Origin: Pohlia nutans
Lineage: Eukaryota > Streptophyta > Bryopsida > Bryales > Mniaceae
Direction of reading: 5' to 3'
Assembly: GCA_022496805.1 (NCBI GenBank)
Contig: CM040093.1
Span: 14,734,213 to 14,798,212, forward strand
Length of the DNA: 64,000 nucleotides
Shown: positions 1 through 12,250 of the stretch, in pieces
Position numbering within the stretch: position 1 is the first letter of the stretch
How the letters are laid out: each line of letters opens with the position of its first letter
The notes under the pieces: model-generated
Seen by the model: the letters and a program-made list of their open reading frames with translations, nothing else
Told to the model about the DNA's origin: nothing
The model's database searches: none
Program-made: the position numbers and the translations under genes

Positions 1-700
1 TTGCTCATATTATTTTGAGGGGGGGGGGGGGGGGGGGTGAGAATTTAGATTGGACCAAATTTTATATGTTTAGAATTAGTGAAGAACATTGTATATGTTG
101 ATTAAACCTTTTTTCTAAATTGAGAAAAAGAAAATCCGCATAGGATCTATTGAAAAATGCTAAAAGACACATGAGGTCCAATATGGGCTTCTTGGTTCTT
201 TAGGGGATAATCATGTTCAAATAGTACCCATTACAAGAAATCTGAACCCTCTAGGAGACTTCAAGTTTTTTTTTAAATTAAATAATTAGTTAAGATTATT
301 AAAATTAAAATTAATTAATTAATTTTTTAAAATTATTAAATCTAACGTGGCATTAGTTTGACCACTTCAGATTGGATATTAAAATATTAAAAGGTTTTTT
401 TAGATTTTCTAAATTAATTTCTTAATATATTTAATTTTTTAAAAATAGTTTTATGCGTTATTTAACTAAATATGGACAGTCCAGAGTCCAGGAATAACAA
501 ACAGCCATAATATTATCGATCAACCGGTAATGCACCGAGCGAGGGCACGAACCGATGGATACCCCGATGTAATGGGATTGAAGGAGTTTCCTAAACCCTA
601 AACCTTGGAAATTCAGAGTGAAAATTTTCAAACTTCTAAAATTCTTCAATTGAGTATGGGCACCAAGATCCGCTAGCCGATACATTGATTTCTGAAATAC
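1..700. other. AT-rich intergenic DNA with a poly-G run
   Basis: The stretch is AT-rich and I see no coding signal in it. A homopolymer of about 19 G occupies positions 19-37. The short open frame at 458-685 on the minus strand has no recognisable domain and lies in low-complexity sequence, so I do not call it. Confidence 0.6.
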
Positions 701-759
701 TTGAGTAAATGTGTGCTTACCTTAAAGATAAACATATAATATTCTGAGAATTATGGGGA

Positions 760-1640
760 GATCCCCCGGTGATTGACTATACTTACAGGAGAGTGTCTGG
801 AAATAGAGCGAGTCTAAAACAACGAAACTATAATGAAGTGCGCTTCCTTATCTTACGTATGAAAGTGGAGAATGTAAAGTATCGATTCCAGTAACAGGAT
901 TAAAAAATAAAACGCCCCAGCACATTTGTCGAGCTCCACGTCGCCTCCAATACCTCACAGGTATCCTCTGCAGAGCATTAGATGCAGGAGCATACTCACT
1001 GCAGAGCATTAGATGCATCTAAGGAATTCTTGTATGTTCCTGCATATCCTCTCCAGAGCATAAGATGCAGGTATATACAAGAATTCCTTAGAATAAGAAC
1101 AGAGAGTTCCCTGTAAACATGGGGCGACCCCCCGATCTGGTCCACCGATAGTCTGCAAAATATCAAATGGAAATAATATACATCGGTCAATCCCCCGGTC
1201 CTAAGTAGGACATTTAGTGCATGGAGAACAAAAAAGTCCAGTATGCAGATCACATAGGGGGATCCACCGATCCTCTACAGAGCATCAGATGCAGGAAGAG
1301 AAAAGAATTTCCCAAAACAAAAACACAGACACCAGTCACCATGCACTAGCTTCATGGGCGGGGTACCAGAAAATGACTTCTTCTTACTAGAAGATCTCCA
1401 TAAAGAGTAATGAATAAAAAAAAAACCGCCACAACAGATCACAGGATCCCATGGGTCGATCCCCCGATCCGAAGTAGGAAATTCAGTCCATTACGAATAC
1501 AGAACTCCAGTATCCTGTCGAAATGGGGCGATCCACCGATACTCTTCGGAACATCAGATGCAGGATAAAATAAGAACGTCTAAAAAGAAGAACACAAAGT
1601 TCTCATTACACACCGGGCGATCCCCCGACCCGATCACAAC
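760..1640. repeat. Palindrome cluster 1 with repeated cassettes
   Basis: At least seven diverged copies of the dispersed GC-rich palindrome occur here, near 763, 1,119, 1,182, 1,254, 1,450, 1,522 and 1,612. Several are 63-72 bp apart. A second motif, AGAGCATTAGATGCAGGA with variants, recurs near 975, 1,005, 1,054, 1,277 and 1,545, so the cluster looks like a degenerated array of larger cassettes. An inverted repeat (CTAAGGAATTCTTGTAT and its complement) lies at about 1,019-1,091. No gene is visible. Confidence 0.7.
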
Positions 1641-1968
1641 ACTGATCGCTGTAAGAGGTATCGGCCGGCAGGCGACAGCAGTAGTATAATTACAATATAT
1701 TCATAAAACAAATGTACATGCTCCTCACCAGTGAGCAAAAGGCCACCAAGCTGGGAACCAAAAAACATACAATACTTCACAACAACAAAATTAAAATACC
1801 CTGGTGCCTCAAAATTCGCAATACTGGTATGAGCATGGCAAAACTCTATCACGCGCAATTCCAAAAGCAGCCGGTCGTATCCCAAAATCAAACGCCAGAC
1901 GAGTAATTTTGGGTGTGGAATCAGGTCGTCTACCTTAAAATTACTAGTTGAGGGTGGCAATGTGAATT

Positions 1969-2556
1969 CTAAGCTTGGCGGTTGCTCCCCACCGATGCGG
2001 TATCCAAAGCTCTTGCCTCATCGTTCTGCTCCGTGATGTGGAGAGATGTATCCGATGATATGTCAATGACTTCGTTCCTCGTGCTTTCAGGCGCTGATGT
2101 CCAAGAACAATCGCAGAAATCAAGGAGCACGCACCCGCAAGCCTGGTATATCACAGACACGGCCCGAAGCATATCTGAGGATGGACGATTCACAAGGTCG
2201 GAAACATCATCCCATGCAATGTCAGAATGAGCCTCCAGACGTGCCATCTCTAGAGTATAGTTGTAGTTCCAGTGCCAGGGCTCGCCACTAACAAGCCCTT
2301 GCAACAATGGATGAGGAGGAAGACGACCAACTGCATCAGAATTGTAGACAAACCACAGGTATCCAGTCAATGCACCCCGAGTCCCTGGATGAGGAGGGAG
2401 AGGTGGCTCAGCTTGGGGAGGGAGTCTAGGGTCCATGGAGATGGCTACGCAGATGATGCAAAGATATGGAGGAGGCCAGATGATGAACAACAGAAGCAAG
2501 GGAGGTGACTGAGGAAGGGAATGTAGTGAATGGTGAAGGAGAAGAAACTCAGACAT
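1969..2556 (-). CDS. Hypothetical protein, unrecognised (195 aa)
   Basis: The frame is open for 195 codons. The first 40 residues are hydrophobic and could be a signal or membrane segment, or non-coding sequence upstream of the internal start MDPRLPP. The remainder has a normal amino-acid mixture, with a PWHWNYNYTLE stretch, an acidic DDVSDLVN segment and an acidic, threonine-rich tail. I recognise no family. The ORF is on the same strand as, and downstream of, the DUF7869-type gene. A shorter plus-strand ORF overlaps it and looks less like protein. It may be a real small gene, a 3' exon or chance. Confidence 0.35.
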   Translation of the reverse strand: MSEFLLLHHSLHSLPQSPPLLLLFIIWPPPYLCIICVAISMDPRLPPQAEPPLPPHPGTRGALTGYLWFVYNSDAVGRLPPHPLLQGLVSGEPWHWNYNYTLEMARLEAHSDIAWDDVSDLVNRPSSDMLRAVSVIYQACGCVLLDFCDCSWTSAPESTRNEVIDISSDTSLHITEQNDEARALDTASVGSNRQA

Positions 2557-3573
2557 CCAGATATAAAAGTCTTGGAAGAGGGGAGCTCACACTTCAAATG
2601 AATTGCACTTTCATGTGAGCCGCCATTCTACACAAAGTACGTAGATTACCCTACAATAGGCTATGTACGTAGCCCTCTCAATTGCATGCAATCACAATGA
2701 CGGCTAATAATTGTCCCGAATTGTATTCAATTGCAGATCTAATTCCCAAAATTCATGATAGACAATTATACATATGAAATCTCAGTACTACACATCCATA
2801 AGTGAAAGTAAATAAAAAAAGAAATAGACTATCTTTGATTCTGGTAAGACTGGCTAATAGACAAGGTTAATATTAGTGGACAGTAACAGCAGGATTCCTA
2901 AAGTACAGATACAAACTCAGAGAAGCACCAAATTACCTGATATATTGTGGACCTGCCCTCGTTCGCAACACAATACAATATTCTAGTAGTAAGTGAACCA
3001 CGATGAGAAGCACCCACAGTAGACAACTCTAAGCAGGTGCAACCTGAGAATTTGATCCCGCGCAAGCAAAGCAATGCACAACAGAATTAGAATCTCAAGA
3101 AACCTGGCCGCTAAAGTAAAATCATCAAGTGAGTGCATACAAGTAATGAACACGACGACATAATGCGAATTTAAACAGAGAAGCATGCCGGTGATGCATA
3201 TACTATGTCGTATGTTGGATGCCATGTGGAGAACTCAGTGGACACCATTACGCTTTGGTGGCTCTGGCCCAAAACCCTAAACCTGCCACAAACCCTAAAC
3301 CACAAAACATCTAACAGCAAAGAAAAATGAACATCCCATCCAACGAGGTAAAGAACATTAAGTTCAATAATATAAAATCGCATGGATTTATAGTTGAGAT
3401 ATAATTACATTCCCCACAATATGTAATACGGTTGGGTGCAAAAGTAGTGGACTACATAAAACTCTAAAACGCCAAAAAGGAAAACTCAAAATAAATCCAC
3501 ACTAAGTGAACCCCAGTGCACAACATCTCGGCGTGAACGACGGTATTAGGTCGTCAGAAAAATGAATAATGCT
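2557..3573. other. Intergenic DNA, no gene seen
   Basis: I find no convincing coding frame. Short telomere-like AAACCCTAAA motifs occur near 3,272-3,300. They may be telo-box promoter elements or chance. Confidence 0.5.
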
Positions 3574-3593
3574 CATCGGGGGATCCCCCGATG
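3574..3593. repeat. Perfect copy of the 20-bp palindrome
   Basis: CATCGGGGGATCCCCCGATG reads identically on both strands. It lies about 35 bp beyond the 3' end of the DUF7869-type gene on the minus strand. It is the reference sequence for the GGG/CCC form of the dispersed family. Confidence 0.95.
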
Positions 3594-5556
3594 ATGCACC
3601 ACTCACTTGCACTGTCACGGAAATCCCAGTCAGGGATCTGCAATGTTCGCTCTCGTCAAGTTGTCTAACGCACGAGCTTTATCCCTCTTGGGTATGGTAC
3701 GTGACTTTGGATTAGCGATCCTAGAATAAGACGCGTACAATACAGCAGCAACGTCGATCCATTCGGGACGGCGGTCCTCCACAACCCACTTAGCTGACCA
3801 GCAATTCTCATACTTCTTAGCCATATCTCGTGCTGCGTTCTGGGGCTCCCAGTACTGGATAAGGAACTTTCCATATTTATCGTCCCCTTCATCCCTACAC
3901 ACTGAAGACATAGCCCTTCCCATCCACACAGGACACACTACTGGGTTTTCAGGTTTGAGAATGACCCACAAGAGAGGGGCGATCTGGCGCCAAGGATTAA
4001 ATCGTTCTTCGGGCCGTTCGTCTGCTGGCCCGTAGTACGCCTGAGGTTCTTCGTCCTCAGGAGTCTCGTCGAATTGTAACAGAGTCAAGCGTGGGATGGT
4101 CAACGACGGCTCTCCAATCGTGTAGGGGCCAAAAGCCCTCTACAAGGCGCGACGGTGTTGGCGGGAGAGGCTTCTGTAGCTCATCGAGGACTCGAGACCA
4201 GTATTGCACATAAGGTTCGAATGCAGCAGCAAACGTTGAGCACCTTCTCCGACCACTCTCCCAGTACTCAATGTACTTGCGGATTCTGTGCATCATGAAA
4301 GTCCTCCTCTCTGTCGCCTTTGCTGCAGACTCTCTTGCCTTCTCCTGATTCCTCGTTGCTGATGGAACTTCGCTGCCCCACATGTGTTTGAAAGGGACTG
4401 GATTTAACGGACCATACAGTAGTAACGGGCGCCCGTTGTAATCCTCTTTCCAAAGTCGAATTGCTGGCTTGTTCTGCGGTTGCCACTCGGTATCCACTGC
4501 AGATTTCTTCCATCTCATGACCGGCCAGCCGTCAGAGTCAACATAGAATTTGAAGAGGTGCATGTCGCCAAGTCCAATTAATCGAGTTGCCCCATCGCAT
4601 TGGAAGCCCTTGATATAGGACTTGAAATCTGCAATCTCCTGCACAAACTCTGGCATGAATGACAATTCCTGGGACTGCATGAATGCCTTCATGAGGTCCG
4701 CTAGCACAAAAATATTTTTGTTTTTGAGTGCCTTCGATAGATGGCTGAAATACGCATCAATATCTTCATGGGTATGTCCCACCAAAAGGAACCTCGCCTG
4801 GATTTCCTTGAACATCCCCTTTGCAGTGAGCAATGATAGAAAGGCCATCAGGAACTGGTTCTTGTTGTCCTTCGCGGAATTATCTAACTGAAGATATAAG
4901 TTCGGAGGAAGCCGGGATCGGCCAGTACATTTGTTTGGATCCATCACCGTCAAAGCATCGATGCACCTGGACTTTCCGCGTAACAATGCTTCAAATAGAG
5001 CATTAGCTGGGGGATGGGGAAAAAGCGCCCGTGATTCTCGGAGAGGTGGCTCTAAAAGTTGCCTGAATAATCTTGCAAGAGAAGAGATGGTGGCATTGGA
5101 ATCGCACGGCCAACAATCGGGTGAGTAATGCGCGTACGCGCCGTCGCAGTGGCCATGAGCAACCATTCCAGTAACGTTCATGGGAAGCTGGCCCAAGCCG
5201 GAGGTTGCCTTTGTTGTAGTCCGCATCCTTGGAAGAGCTGTCTTGGCTGTATCCATTTTGTCGTGAATTACGCAAAGATATTCCTGCGGATTTCGCTTCG
5301 ATTCTTCTCGCCAAGTAGCGTAGAGTCGACGGCATGATGCCTGATGATTCAAATGCGAGGTTCGTTGTTTCAGAAATGAAACATACTCGGGGCTGCCCTT
5401 GGGACACCTTAGAAGAAACTGCTGAAGTGTGTCGCACTCAGTACAATTGGCAAAACTGCTTCCAACAGGTTTGATAGCAACGTTGTTGAACATGCCTTTC
5501 TTGATCCGGCTAATTGCAGACTGACTGACCGGCGGAAGGCCGTAAGACACGTTTGT

Positions 5557-5687
5557 CTGTGAGTGATCATAGTATATAAGTTAGCTTACAAAACAATTGA
5601 ATGGCAATTATCGTAATCACGGTCACAATTCCATGGAAGCATCGGGGGATCCCCCGATACCAATAGTAAAAAGCTCATGGAACGTAC
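5557..5687 (-). other. Intron of the DUF7869-type gene, carrying a palindrome
   Basis: The donor GAG|GTACG and acceptor CACAG|ACAAAC join the frames without loss of reading frame. A 19-of-20 copy of the perfect palindrome occupies 5,640-5,659 inside the intron. Confidence 0.8.
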
Positions 5688-6606
5688 CTCATTTGCATCA
5701 GCGTGGACTCGAGTCCAATTGTTTCCAGACGGTAGATACTTCAAAGTATCCATTCGCCTGTGCTTTCCTGTTCCACGCATCTGGTTAGGCATTTGATCAG
5801 CGTTCTCAGCCACGATCGCCGCAATTGTGCCCATGGCCTGAACTGTCCCAATCCGGGGACGCTTGCAGCCTTTATTTCCATGCTGACCAGAAAGTGCACC
5901 TTCATTGTACTTCTCCATGTACGAATGGAATGTGGACTTGGCAATACCATGAATTTTATACCAAGCCGTTGCGCAAACCTCACTTCCCATGAGTGTAAGA
6001 TACTTAACTCTCACCCCCTCCTTTGCGTGCATCTGTCCTCCAGCCGCGATGGCATACTCACGACGATCCTCATAACTCTTCAGATAGAACAACTGTCTGA
6101 CAGAGCGAGTATCAGCCCAAGGGAATACCTGGCAGCATCAAAAACTGCAACACTTCTCAGCGCTGACCAGTCTAATCTCAGCTTCTTCCGTCTTCTTGGT
6201 ATACAGGGATACCTTTGGATCTTCACAGCGCTTTCTGTTGAGAAATCGATACGGAGCTTTCTGAATTCCTCCGAGATATGCGTCAGGGTCGACAACTTCA
6301 GGAAGTGAAGCAAGGTGAAGAAGAGTGTTTGTGAGACTTCGACCACCAAAAGCAAAAGAGCATTCTGAAATTGGCCACTTCTGATGCGTCATGATCGTCA
6401 TTACGTCACCGTCCATTACTTGAAGGACAGTGACCCCAACAAACCCATCGCCCAAAGTACTGTCCTGGAAATGATCCGTTGGCAAGCAGCAATTGATTCT
6501 TCCCGACGCCACAATCCATCCATTCTCCGCCTTCTTCAGGATTTCATGCCCCACCCACTGCGATCTTGCAAGGAAGGGATAATCCGCGTTGGCGACATCC
6601 TCATCG

Positions 6607-6625
6607 ATCGGGGGATTGCCCGATG
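6607..6625. repeat. Palindrome copy inside a coding exon
   Basis: The copy ATCGGGGGATTGCCCGATG lies within exon 1 of the DUF7869-type gene. It is read on the minus strand as IPSGNPPIDE without disturbing the frame. Confidence 0.8.
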
Positions 6626-6968
6626 GTATGATCAAATCGACAACTTTCCAGAGAATAGTCTTATCTAAGGCTTGGCCAATGACACTAATGCCAAGATGGC
6701 GAGGATGTAATGGCAGAGTTTCGAACTCTGGTAAAATCTCAGATGGCCGTAGCAGAACATATTCTTGAATATCGTCCGGATAACACACTCCAAGCCAGAT
6801 CCCAACTGGTCGAGCTTCAAGGATAAAACCGGATCCGACCTCACCGATATCGGGATATAGGAGTGTGACGTCCATCCCATAGCGGAGCTGAATTCCGGGT
6901 GCAGACCTGGCATAGGTCGAGTCAGAATTCGAGCCGCTCCCAGAGGCCATGCCCGGGCGTCAGAAGGT

Positions 6969-7610
6969 ATCGGGGGATCGCCCGATGGTGTTCTGCAGCC
7001 CCTACCCCCAAGGGAGATCGGGGGATCGCCCGATGCAGGATGGGGGGATCTCCCGATGGTGCTATGGAACCTACGGCGCTGAGGAGTATCGGGGGATCGC
7101 CCGATGCTGGTTTGTAACCCGGGGGCCTAAGGTGGATCGGGGGATCGCCCGATGCAGATATGCAAACTGTAGTCCTGAGTAGGATCGCGGGATCACCCGA
7201 TGGTGGTCGGCAACCAGCAGAGCTCAGGTGTATGGGGGGATCGCCCGATGCATGTCTTGAACACGTAGTGCTACGGTGTATGGGGTGATTGCCCGGTGCT
7301 GGTCTCCAGCCTGACGTCCTGAGGTGGATCGGGGGATCGCCCGATGTTGCAGCGGCCTCAATAAACTGATTCGTGGATGGGAGGATCTCCCGATGCTAAT
7401 CTGCAAGCTTTACGTCTGACTTGCATCGGGGGGTTGCCCGATGTTTAGGTTGGTTGTGCTACGCTTCCTGCACATAGTGTATGGGGCGGTCGCCCGATGT
7501 CTTAGTACGAGAACAATACCACCTCAACTTTATGCATCGGGGGATCGCCCGATGTATCAATACTACATGTATTCCTAGTCTGAGAGTTATCATAGGGCGA
7601 TCCCTCGATG
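6969..7610. repeat. Regular 48-bp array of palindromes, CRISPR-like in layout
   Basis: Fourteen copies of an about 19-20-bp palindromic core (consensus ATCGGGGGATCGCCCGATG) start at 6,969, 7,017, 7,040, 7,088, 7,136, 7,184, 7,232, 7,280, 7,328, 7,377, 7,425, 7,481, 7,536 and 7,592. The period is 48 bp through most of the array and 55-56 bp at the distal end. The intervening segments of about 29 bp are diverged but still share traces such as CTGCAA and CCTGAGGTGG. This is therefore a tandem minisatellite whose core has been conserved, not a set of acquired spacers. It lies immediately 5' of the DUF7869-type gene. Confidence 0.9.
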
Positions 7611-8154
7611 ATATAAACTCGGGATGGTATCCATACATGTCCACGTCATCACATCTCTATAATTTTGACATTGCAAACTGATGATTTATACAACCGCTTG
7701 GAGGAAAGACACAATTCACTGTTGATTGAATGGATTAGAGACTACTAGTATTTCTAAACAGTGGAAGATGTATTAAGATTCCGCGAGTCCTATCATAATA
7801 TTCCAAGCTGTTGGATGTAAAGGCCTACAATAATTTGAACAGTATTAGAGTTTTACTAGCGCTCAACGATGACCATTCTGCTATTAATACTGGAGCTGGG
7901 TAAATTTTTGCTATACTAGTGCTGCATAAATTTCTCCCATACTGAAACTGCATAAACTGACTAGTTTTACCTGTCAGTGAAGACAATTTGACTCATGATT
8001 TTCCCGATACATGCTAAGTTAAACAGTTATCACATTTCTTCAGCGGTGCGGCTGAAACAATTTAGATTTCACTAAGTAAAGAATATGTAACTGATGTAAT
8101 GTGATTCATAGAGTGACTCTTACCTCGATATATCAGAATGTGGGGTGACGCTTC
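7611..8154. other. Intergenic DNA, nothing recognised
   Basis: This is AT-rich unique sequence with no palindrome copies and no convincing frame. Confidence 0.5.
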
Positions 8155-8300
8155 CAAACTGAGCAGCAACAGCAGGAGCAGCATCAACAGCAGTAGTAGC
8201 AGCAGCAACTGAAGCAACTTACAGCAGCAACAGCTGCAACTCTACCAACAGCAGCACCAGCAGCAATAGCGACAACAGCAGCAGCAGCAGCAAACGACGA
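8155..8300. repeat. Imperfect CAG/CAA microsatellite
   Basis: An interrupted CAG/CAA/CAT trinucleotide tract occupies this stretch. The open frame over it on the minus strand (8,184-8,465) encodes low-complexity Ala/Val/Cys sequence. I take it to be a product of the repeat, not a gene. Confidence 0.8.
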
Positions 8301-8469
8301 TGGTAGCAACGGAATGAAACTTGAAACTGGAAACTTGACTCTGAAAGTGAAGTGAAACAAGAAGACAACCTGAAGTTTTGATGAAGTGATGAGAAATTTA
8401 GCGGGAGAGAGTGTGTTTTTTATATTCTTTTCCGCTTTTAAAAAAAGGATAGAGCCGTCTCTCATGGCT

Positions 8470-9325
8470 AGGACATTGGGAGATAAATTAAATAAGCATA
8501 TTTACAAAACATGGGAGTCGCCATCAACCGCACTTCGGCTTAGTTCATGAGTGTCATGTACGAGTACTAGTACCATGGCTCATATTTCAATTCCTCATAG
8601 TCATTGCACCTAGGTAGTAGTCTCCTTCCCAAGAGTAATTCAGAAACAGAGGGAAATTCCCTGGCAAGGGCCCGAGGGACAATCTGTAAAATCCATTGTA
8701 AGCCTTTTTTAACCCTTAACTGCCCAACCATGCATATTTTGCATAATGTACAGAATCCAACTCTGCTTTCTCATCCATCCTGCACTTTTTGCAATAATTT
8801 TTTTTTACTGAATTTTATTATGGGAAGTTAGTTTTGTGAATGTGTGATCCGATTAGAAATGGGATGATTTGTGGAACTTCATGCCTGATTTTAAGTTGTA
8901 CTGTTTCACCAAAAAATTTGAAGATTTTAGTCTAAAAGTGCTCTTGAAAAAGAAAGCTCATAAAATTAAGCAACCAAATAATCTCCAAAAATCACTACAC
9001 TTAGAGTATTACAATTTATCCCACTACAACAAATTTCATCCACAAATTGTCAATGTACGTGTTCCTAATCAAATTACAAAATAATTTTGAATTTTATATT
9101 TTAGAATTTATAGAGAAATATTGGTGAAAGCAATCGTAGATCTAACCATATGGATAGAATCTAAATTTCATAGTGTACAACTTTTATTCATATATCAAGT
9201 TCAAAATATTCATCTCAGTTGCATTTTATAATTCATCTTTTCAAAACTGCCCAAACTGGACAAGCGCGAGGACGTTTAGGGGTTAATACTTGATTGTGTA
9301 TGAGAGTACTTAATTTTCTGAGGTT
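8470..9325. other. Intergenic DNA, no gene seen
   Basis: AT-rich sequence with several short frames, none with recognisable protein features. Confidence 0.5.
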
Positions 9326-9327
9326 CA

Positions 9328-9422
9328 GTGTTTAGGGTTTAGGGTTTAGGGTTTAGGGTTTAGAGTTTAGGGTTTAGGGTTTCGGGTTCACGGTTTAGGG
9401 TTAAGGGTTTAGGGTTTAGGAT
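9328..9422 (+). repeat. Interstitial telomeric repeat, TTTAGGG type
   Basis: About a dozen perfect and slightly degenerate TTTAGGG units run in one orientation. This is the plant-type (Arabidopsis-type) telomere sequence in an internal position. It is the best single clue that the DNA is from a plant. Confidence 0.92.
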
Positions 9423-9473
9423 AAGGTAGGACCTTTGAAAATTAATCTAAGAACTAACATAAATGGAATATGA

Positions 9474-9762
9474 CACAATTAATATGTATGAATTTAGGGG
9501 CACAAATAGAACTTAGAAGATTACAAGTGCTACAACATAAATTCGCTGCTAAGAATATTTCACACTTATAAATGGGATATTGTTTCACAATTATAAATCA
9601 TGGAATATTCGCTTTAATTAATTCCATAATATTTAATTAATAAATGTAATATTTGCTTTAATGAACATAAATGGAGTGAATATTCCACAATTAATATGTA
9701 TGAATTCCACAATAATTAATATTCCACAATTAATAGAACTGAGAAGATTACAAGTTAGCATT
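9474..9762. repeat. Diverged direct repeats about 210 bp apart
   Basis: The words ATTAATATGTATGAATT and GAAGATTACAAGT occur in the same order at about 9,478-9,530 and again at about 9,688-9,752. This indicates an old local duplication with intervening changes. Confidence 0.6.
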
Positions 9763-9955
9763 TCACATTGTACTTCGAAGCTATTCTTTCCTTCCCTATT
9801 CATGAAAGACAGTGTTAGTATCACTGTTGAGACTTTTTGCTATATGGTGCTTGTCTTGTCGCAGACGTTGCCCTCTAGGAGAATCCTTTGGCCTTCATGA
9901 ATTTACACGGTAGTTGAATTCAGTCTGTGGTCAAGCTGCAAGTATGCGGTGATCT

Positions 9956-9971
9956 ATCGGAGGATCCTCCG
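9956..9971. repeat. Isolated palindrome copy
   Basis: ATCGGAGGATCCTCCG is a shortened variant of the family. Its arms pair A with T at the variant position, so the inner palindrome is kept. Confidence 0.7.
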
Positions 9972-9974
9972 TTG

Positions 9975-12117
9975 GCCAAAATCCTTCTATATCCACCATT
10001 TGCTGATTTCTGGAGTTTGTGAATTTTGTAATAGGGTTATTCCAAAAAAAGATAAATCATGCATGATTCAAATTAGAAAACAATGATTATTAATCAAACA
10101 TAATACTCATAATTATGATTCATGACAATTCAGTACTCCATGACATGAAAGACTTCATTAGTGAATGATTCTAGAATGTTCATTATATCTACAGTCAACT
10201 TACAAGAAAGTTGTGTTTTCAATTTTTGCATGGCAAATTTAAGCTATGGTGACAAGTTTGCTTAAAAGCAACAACATCACTCAATGGTCCAAGCTATTTG
10301 CAACTTGTGGACTCAATTATTGCCCTAGATTCATAGATAATTGTGCAATCATCATCCATAATTTATGTCATGATTCATGAAACTCATCACTCATGTATAA
10401 TTATCATGACAGATACTCATCATTCATGTATAGCATCAAAACATCTCTTAGAAATAAATAAATTATAATGAAGAATTATAAATTGAGTGAGAGAAACTCT
10501 CAATAATTGGCAACACTTGCTACTTGAATCAGAAACTTGAGAGCGATATTTGAATTTTAAAATGTGTAGAAAATATTTTAAAGTACCATGACTCGGTGTA
10601 CACGGTGACGGTACAAACTAGTGGGAAGCAAACTTATTATCGAGATTGATAGCGGTGTAGACCGTCACCTATCACCGAGCCATTCGTTAATTTTGTGATA
10701 AGTAAAATAATTCAATTTGTCGAACTTACTAAATAATTATAGAAAAATTAGTTTTTGGTTAAGTTTTTACTAGGTTAATTTACCATGGTTTGTAGTAAAT
10801 AAGTTAATAGTAAATACGTTAATAGTAAATACACATGTAATACCGTAATTGATTAATACGTTTAATTTGGAAAATTATAAACAAAAAGGTGACTTGACGG
10901 CCTCCACGTGGCCGCACCTCAGTGGTGGATTCTGGTGGCTTCGAGGCCGACTGAAGTTGACATGGAAGTGATTTGACATGTGCAAATGATGAAAAAGATG
11001 GCGGTGTACCTAGCGACTGACCCCTCTCGAGTTCGAGCAAGGGCTCGTGCAATCTGAGCCCTTCGTTGTGATGGACGGCCACGATAAATTCCACATCTAC
11101 AATTCTTGTGATGAATTTGGATTAATATGCACTATGAAATGGGGTCGTTGCAAGCTACGGTCACCCAAACTTTTTGTCGCGGTCTACACTTTTGTGCACT
11201 TACCCAATCTTTGGAAAATCATCAATAAATATTGGAATGGAATTTTGTGACGAAACAAATTGCATTGTTTCTATAATTCTAAAGTTACGATGTCTACCAC
11301 AATAAATTTTGCAAAATTTCAATTTTTCTGGAAATGAAATAATGGTTCAATTTTAGAGGTGGGATATGAAATGCATTTTTCATAAAACCTAGCTAAGGAT
11401 GTTATGTAAAAAAGGCTCTAATTACCCTTGTTTGGTAAAAAACAGAAAAGGCTATTGAGTAATGCCCAAAGTCTTGAAATTAACTTAACAATTGCTAAAG
11501 TGAAAGTATTAGCATAAACCCTATTTGGGATGGTGAAATTTTTGATCTAATTGAAAGTTGAGAGGTGCGCATTACTACGCTAGTGCACGAGCTGCACGGC
11601 CTTTAGCTGCACAAGCTGCACTCACCACTTGGTAGACCGTAGCTTGCAATCACCCAATGCTATAATTTCCATTATTTGATTCCACTTATTTTAAAAAATC
11701 ATCTTTAATATCTCGCTTTTTGGAACTAAGAATGAAACCTGACATAAACTACTTTTGTTAATTTAAAAAAATCACATTATCTTATTTTGAAGATCCATAT
11801 TGTACATATGACTTAAGAACCAATAGAAATTTGGTAGTCAACTGACTTAAGAACCAATAGAAATTTGGATGGATAAAAAACAACATTGCAAACGGTAATG
11901 GGGCGCATTATGAAGCATCCAACATCTAGAATATAGATGTTGGCGCGTCAAAGGGTTGATGATAAATGAAATTGAATAATTTAAAGTAAAAAAGAATGTA
12001 CATGCAATATGGATTTAGTTGAAAATTGTACTTGCATCCATTTCTAAAAGTGTAGTTGACATTAATTTTAGCACCTAGTGAAAATATTCATTTTGTTGGA
12101 ATTAAGTTTTTCATGTG
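9975..12117. other. Long AT-rich intergenic region
   Basis: I find no supported gene. A two-copy tandem repeat with the word GACTTAAGAACCAATAGAAA lies at about 11,809-11,868. The frame at 10,819-11,094 (minus) shows no family features. Confidence 0.5.
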
Positions 12118-12250
12118 GTAATTAAGCTACTTATGAGGGAAGTGATAGACCAAGAGTCTATGATTTCAAGTTAGTTAGAACACCAAAATACTAGTCTAGT
12201 TAGTCTGTACATATTCTTAGAATGTAGACAGCCGGTACGAGGACTATAAG
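12118..12250 (+). repeat. Left long terminal inverted repeat (TIR pair)
   Basis: These 133 bp reappear almost unchanged in inverted orientation at 18,068-18,240. Shared words include CAAGTTAGTTAGAACACCAA and CTAGTTAGTCTGTACATATT. The outermost sequence is GTAATTAAGCTACTTATGAG. No target-site duplication is evident next to it. Confidence 0.9.

Larger units (their letters stand above)
3630..6950 (-). pseudogene. DUF7869-type transposase-like gene, broken
   Basis: Exon 1 runs from the ATG at 6,950 to 5,688. A 131-bp GT-AG intron (5,687-5,557) follows, then exon 2 from 5,556. An in-frame TGA (6,138-6,140) interrupts exon 1, and a reading-frame shift lies at about 4,060-4,135, after which the frame continues to 3,630. 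Visible family hallmarks, in order, are a helix-turn-helix-like KIHGIAKSTFHSYMEKY segment, HDKMDTAKTALP, VTGMVAHGHCDGAYAHYSPD, LQLDNSAKDNKNQF and LLVGHTHEDIDAYFS. The conserved D, N and H residues suggest an RNase H-fold nuclease of a mobile element. That is inference, because the family has no established activity that I know of. The 48-bp palindrome array begins only 19 bp upstream of the start codon, so it occupies the promoter or leader. Confidence 0.8.

Noticed and set aside
6969..7610. A true CRISPR array
   Set aside because: The layout is CRISPR-like, but the intervals are homologous to one another, the setting is nuclear plant DNA and no cas genes exist. It is a minisatellite with a conserved core.
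9328..9422. Chromosome end
   Set aside because: The TTTAGGG tract is short, imperfect and flanked by unique DNA on both sides, so it is interstitial.
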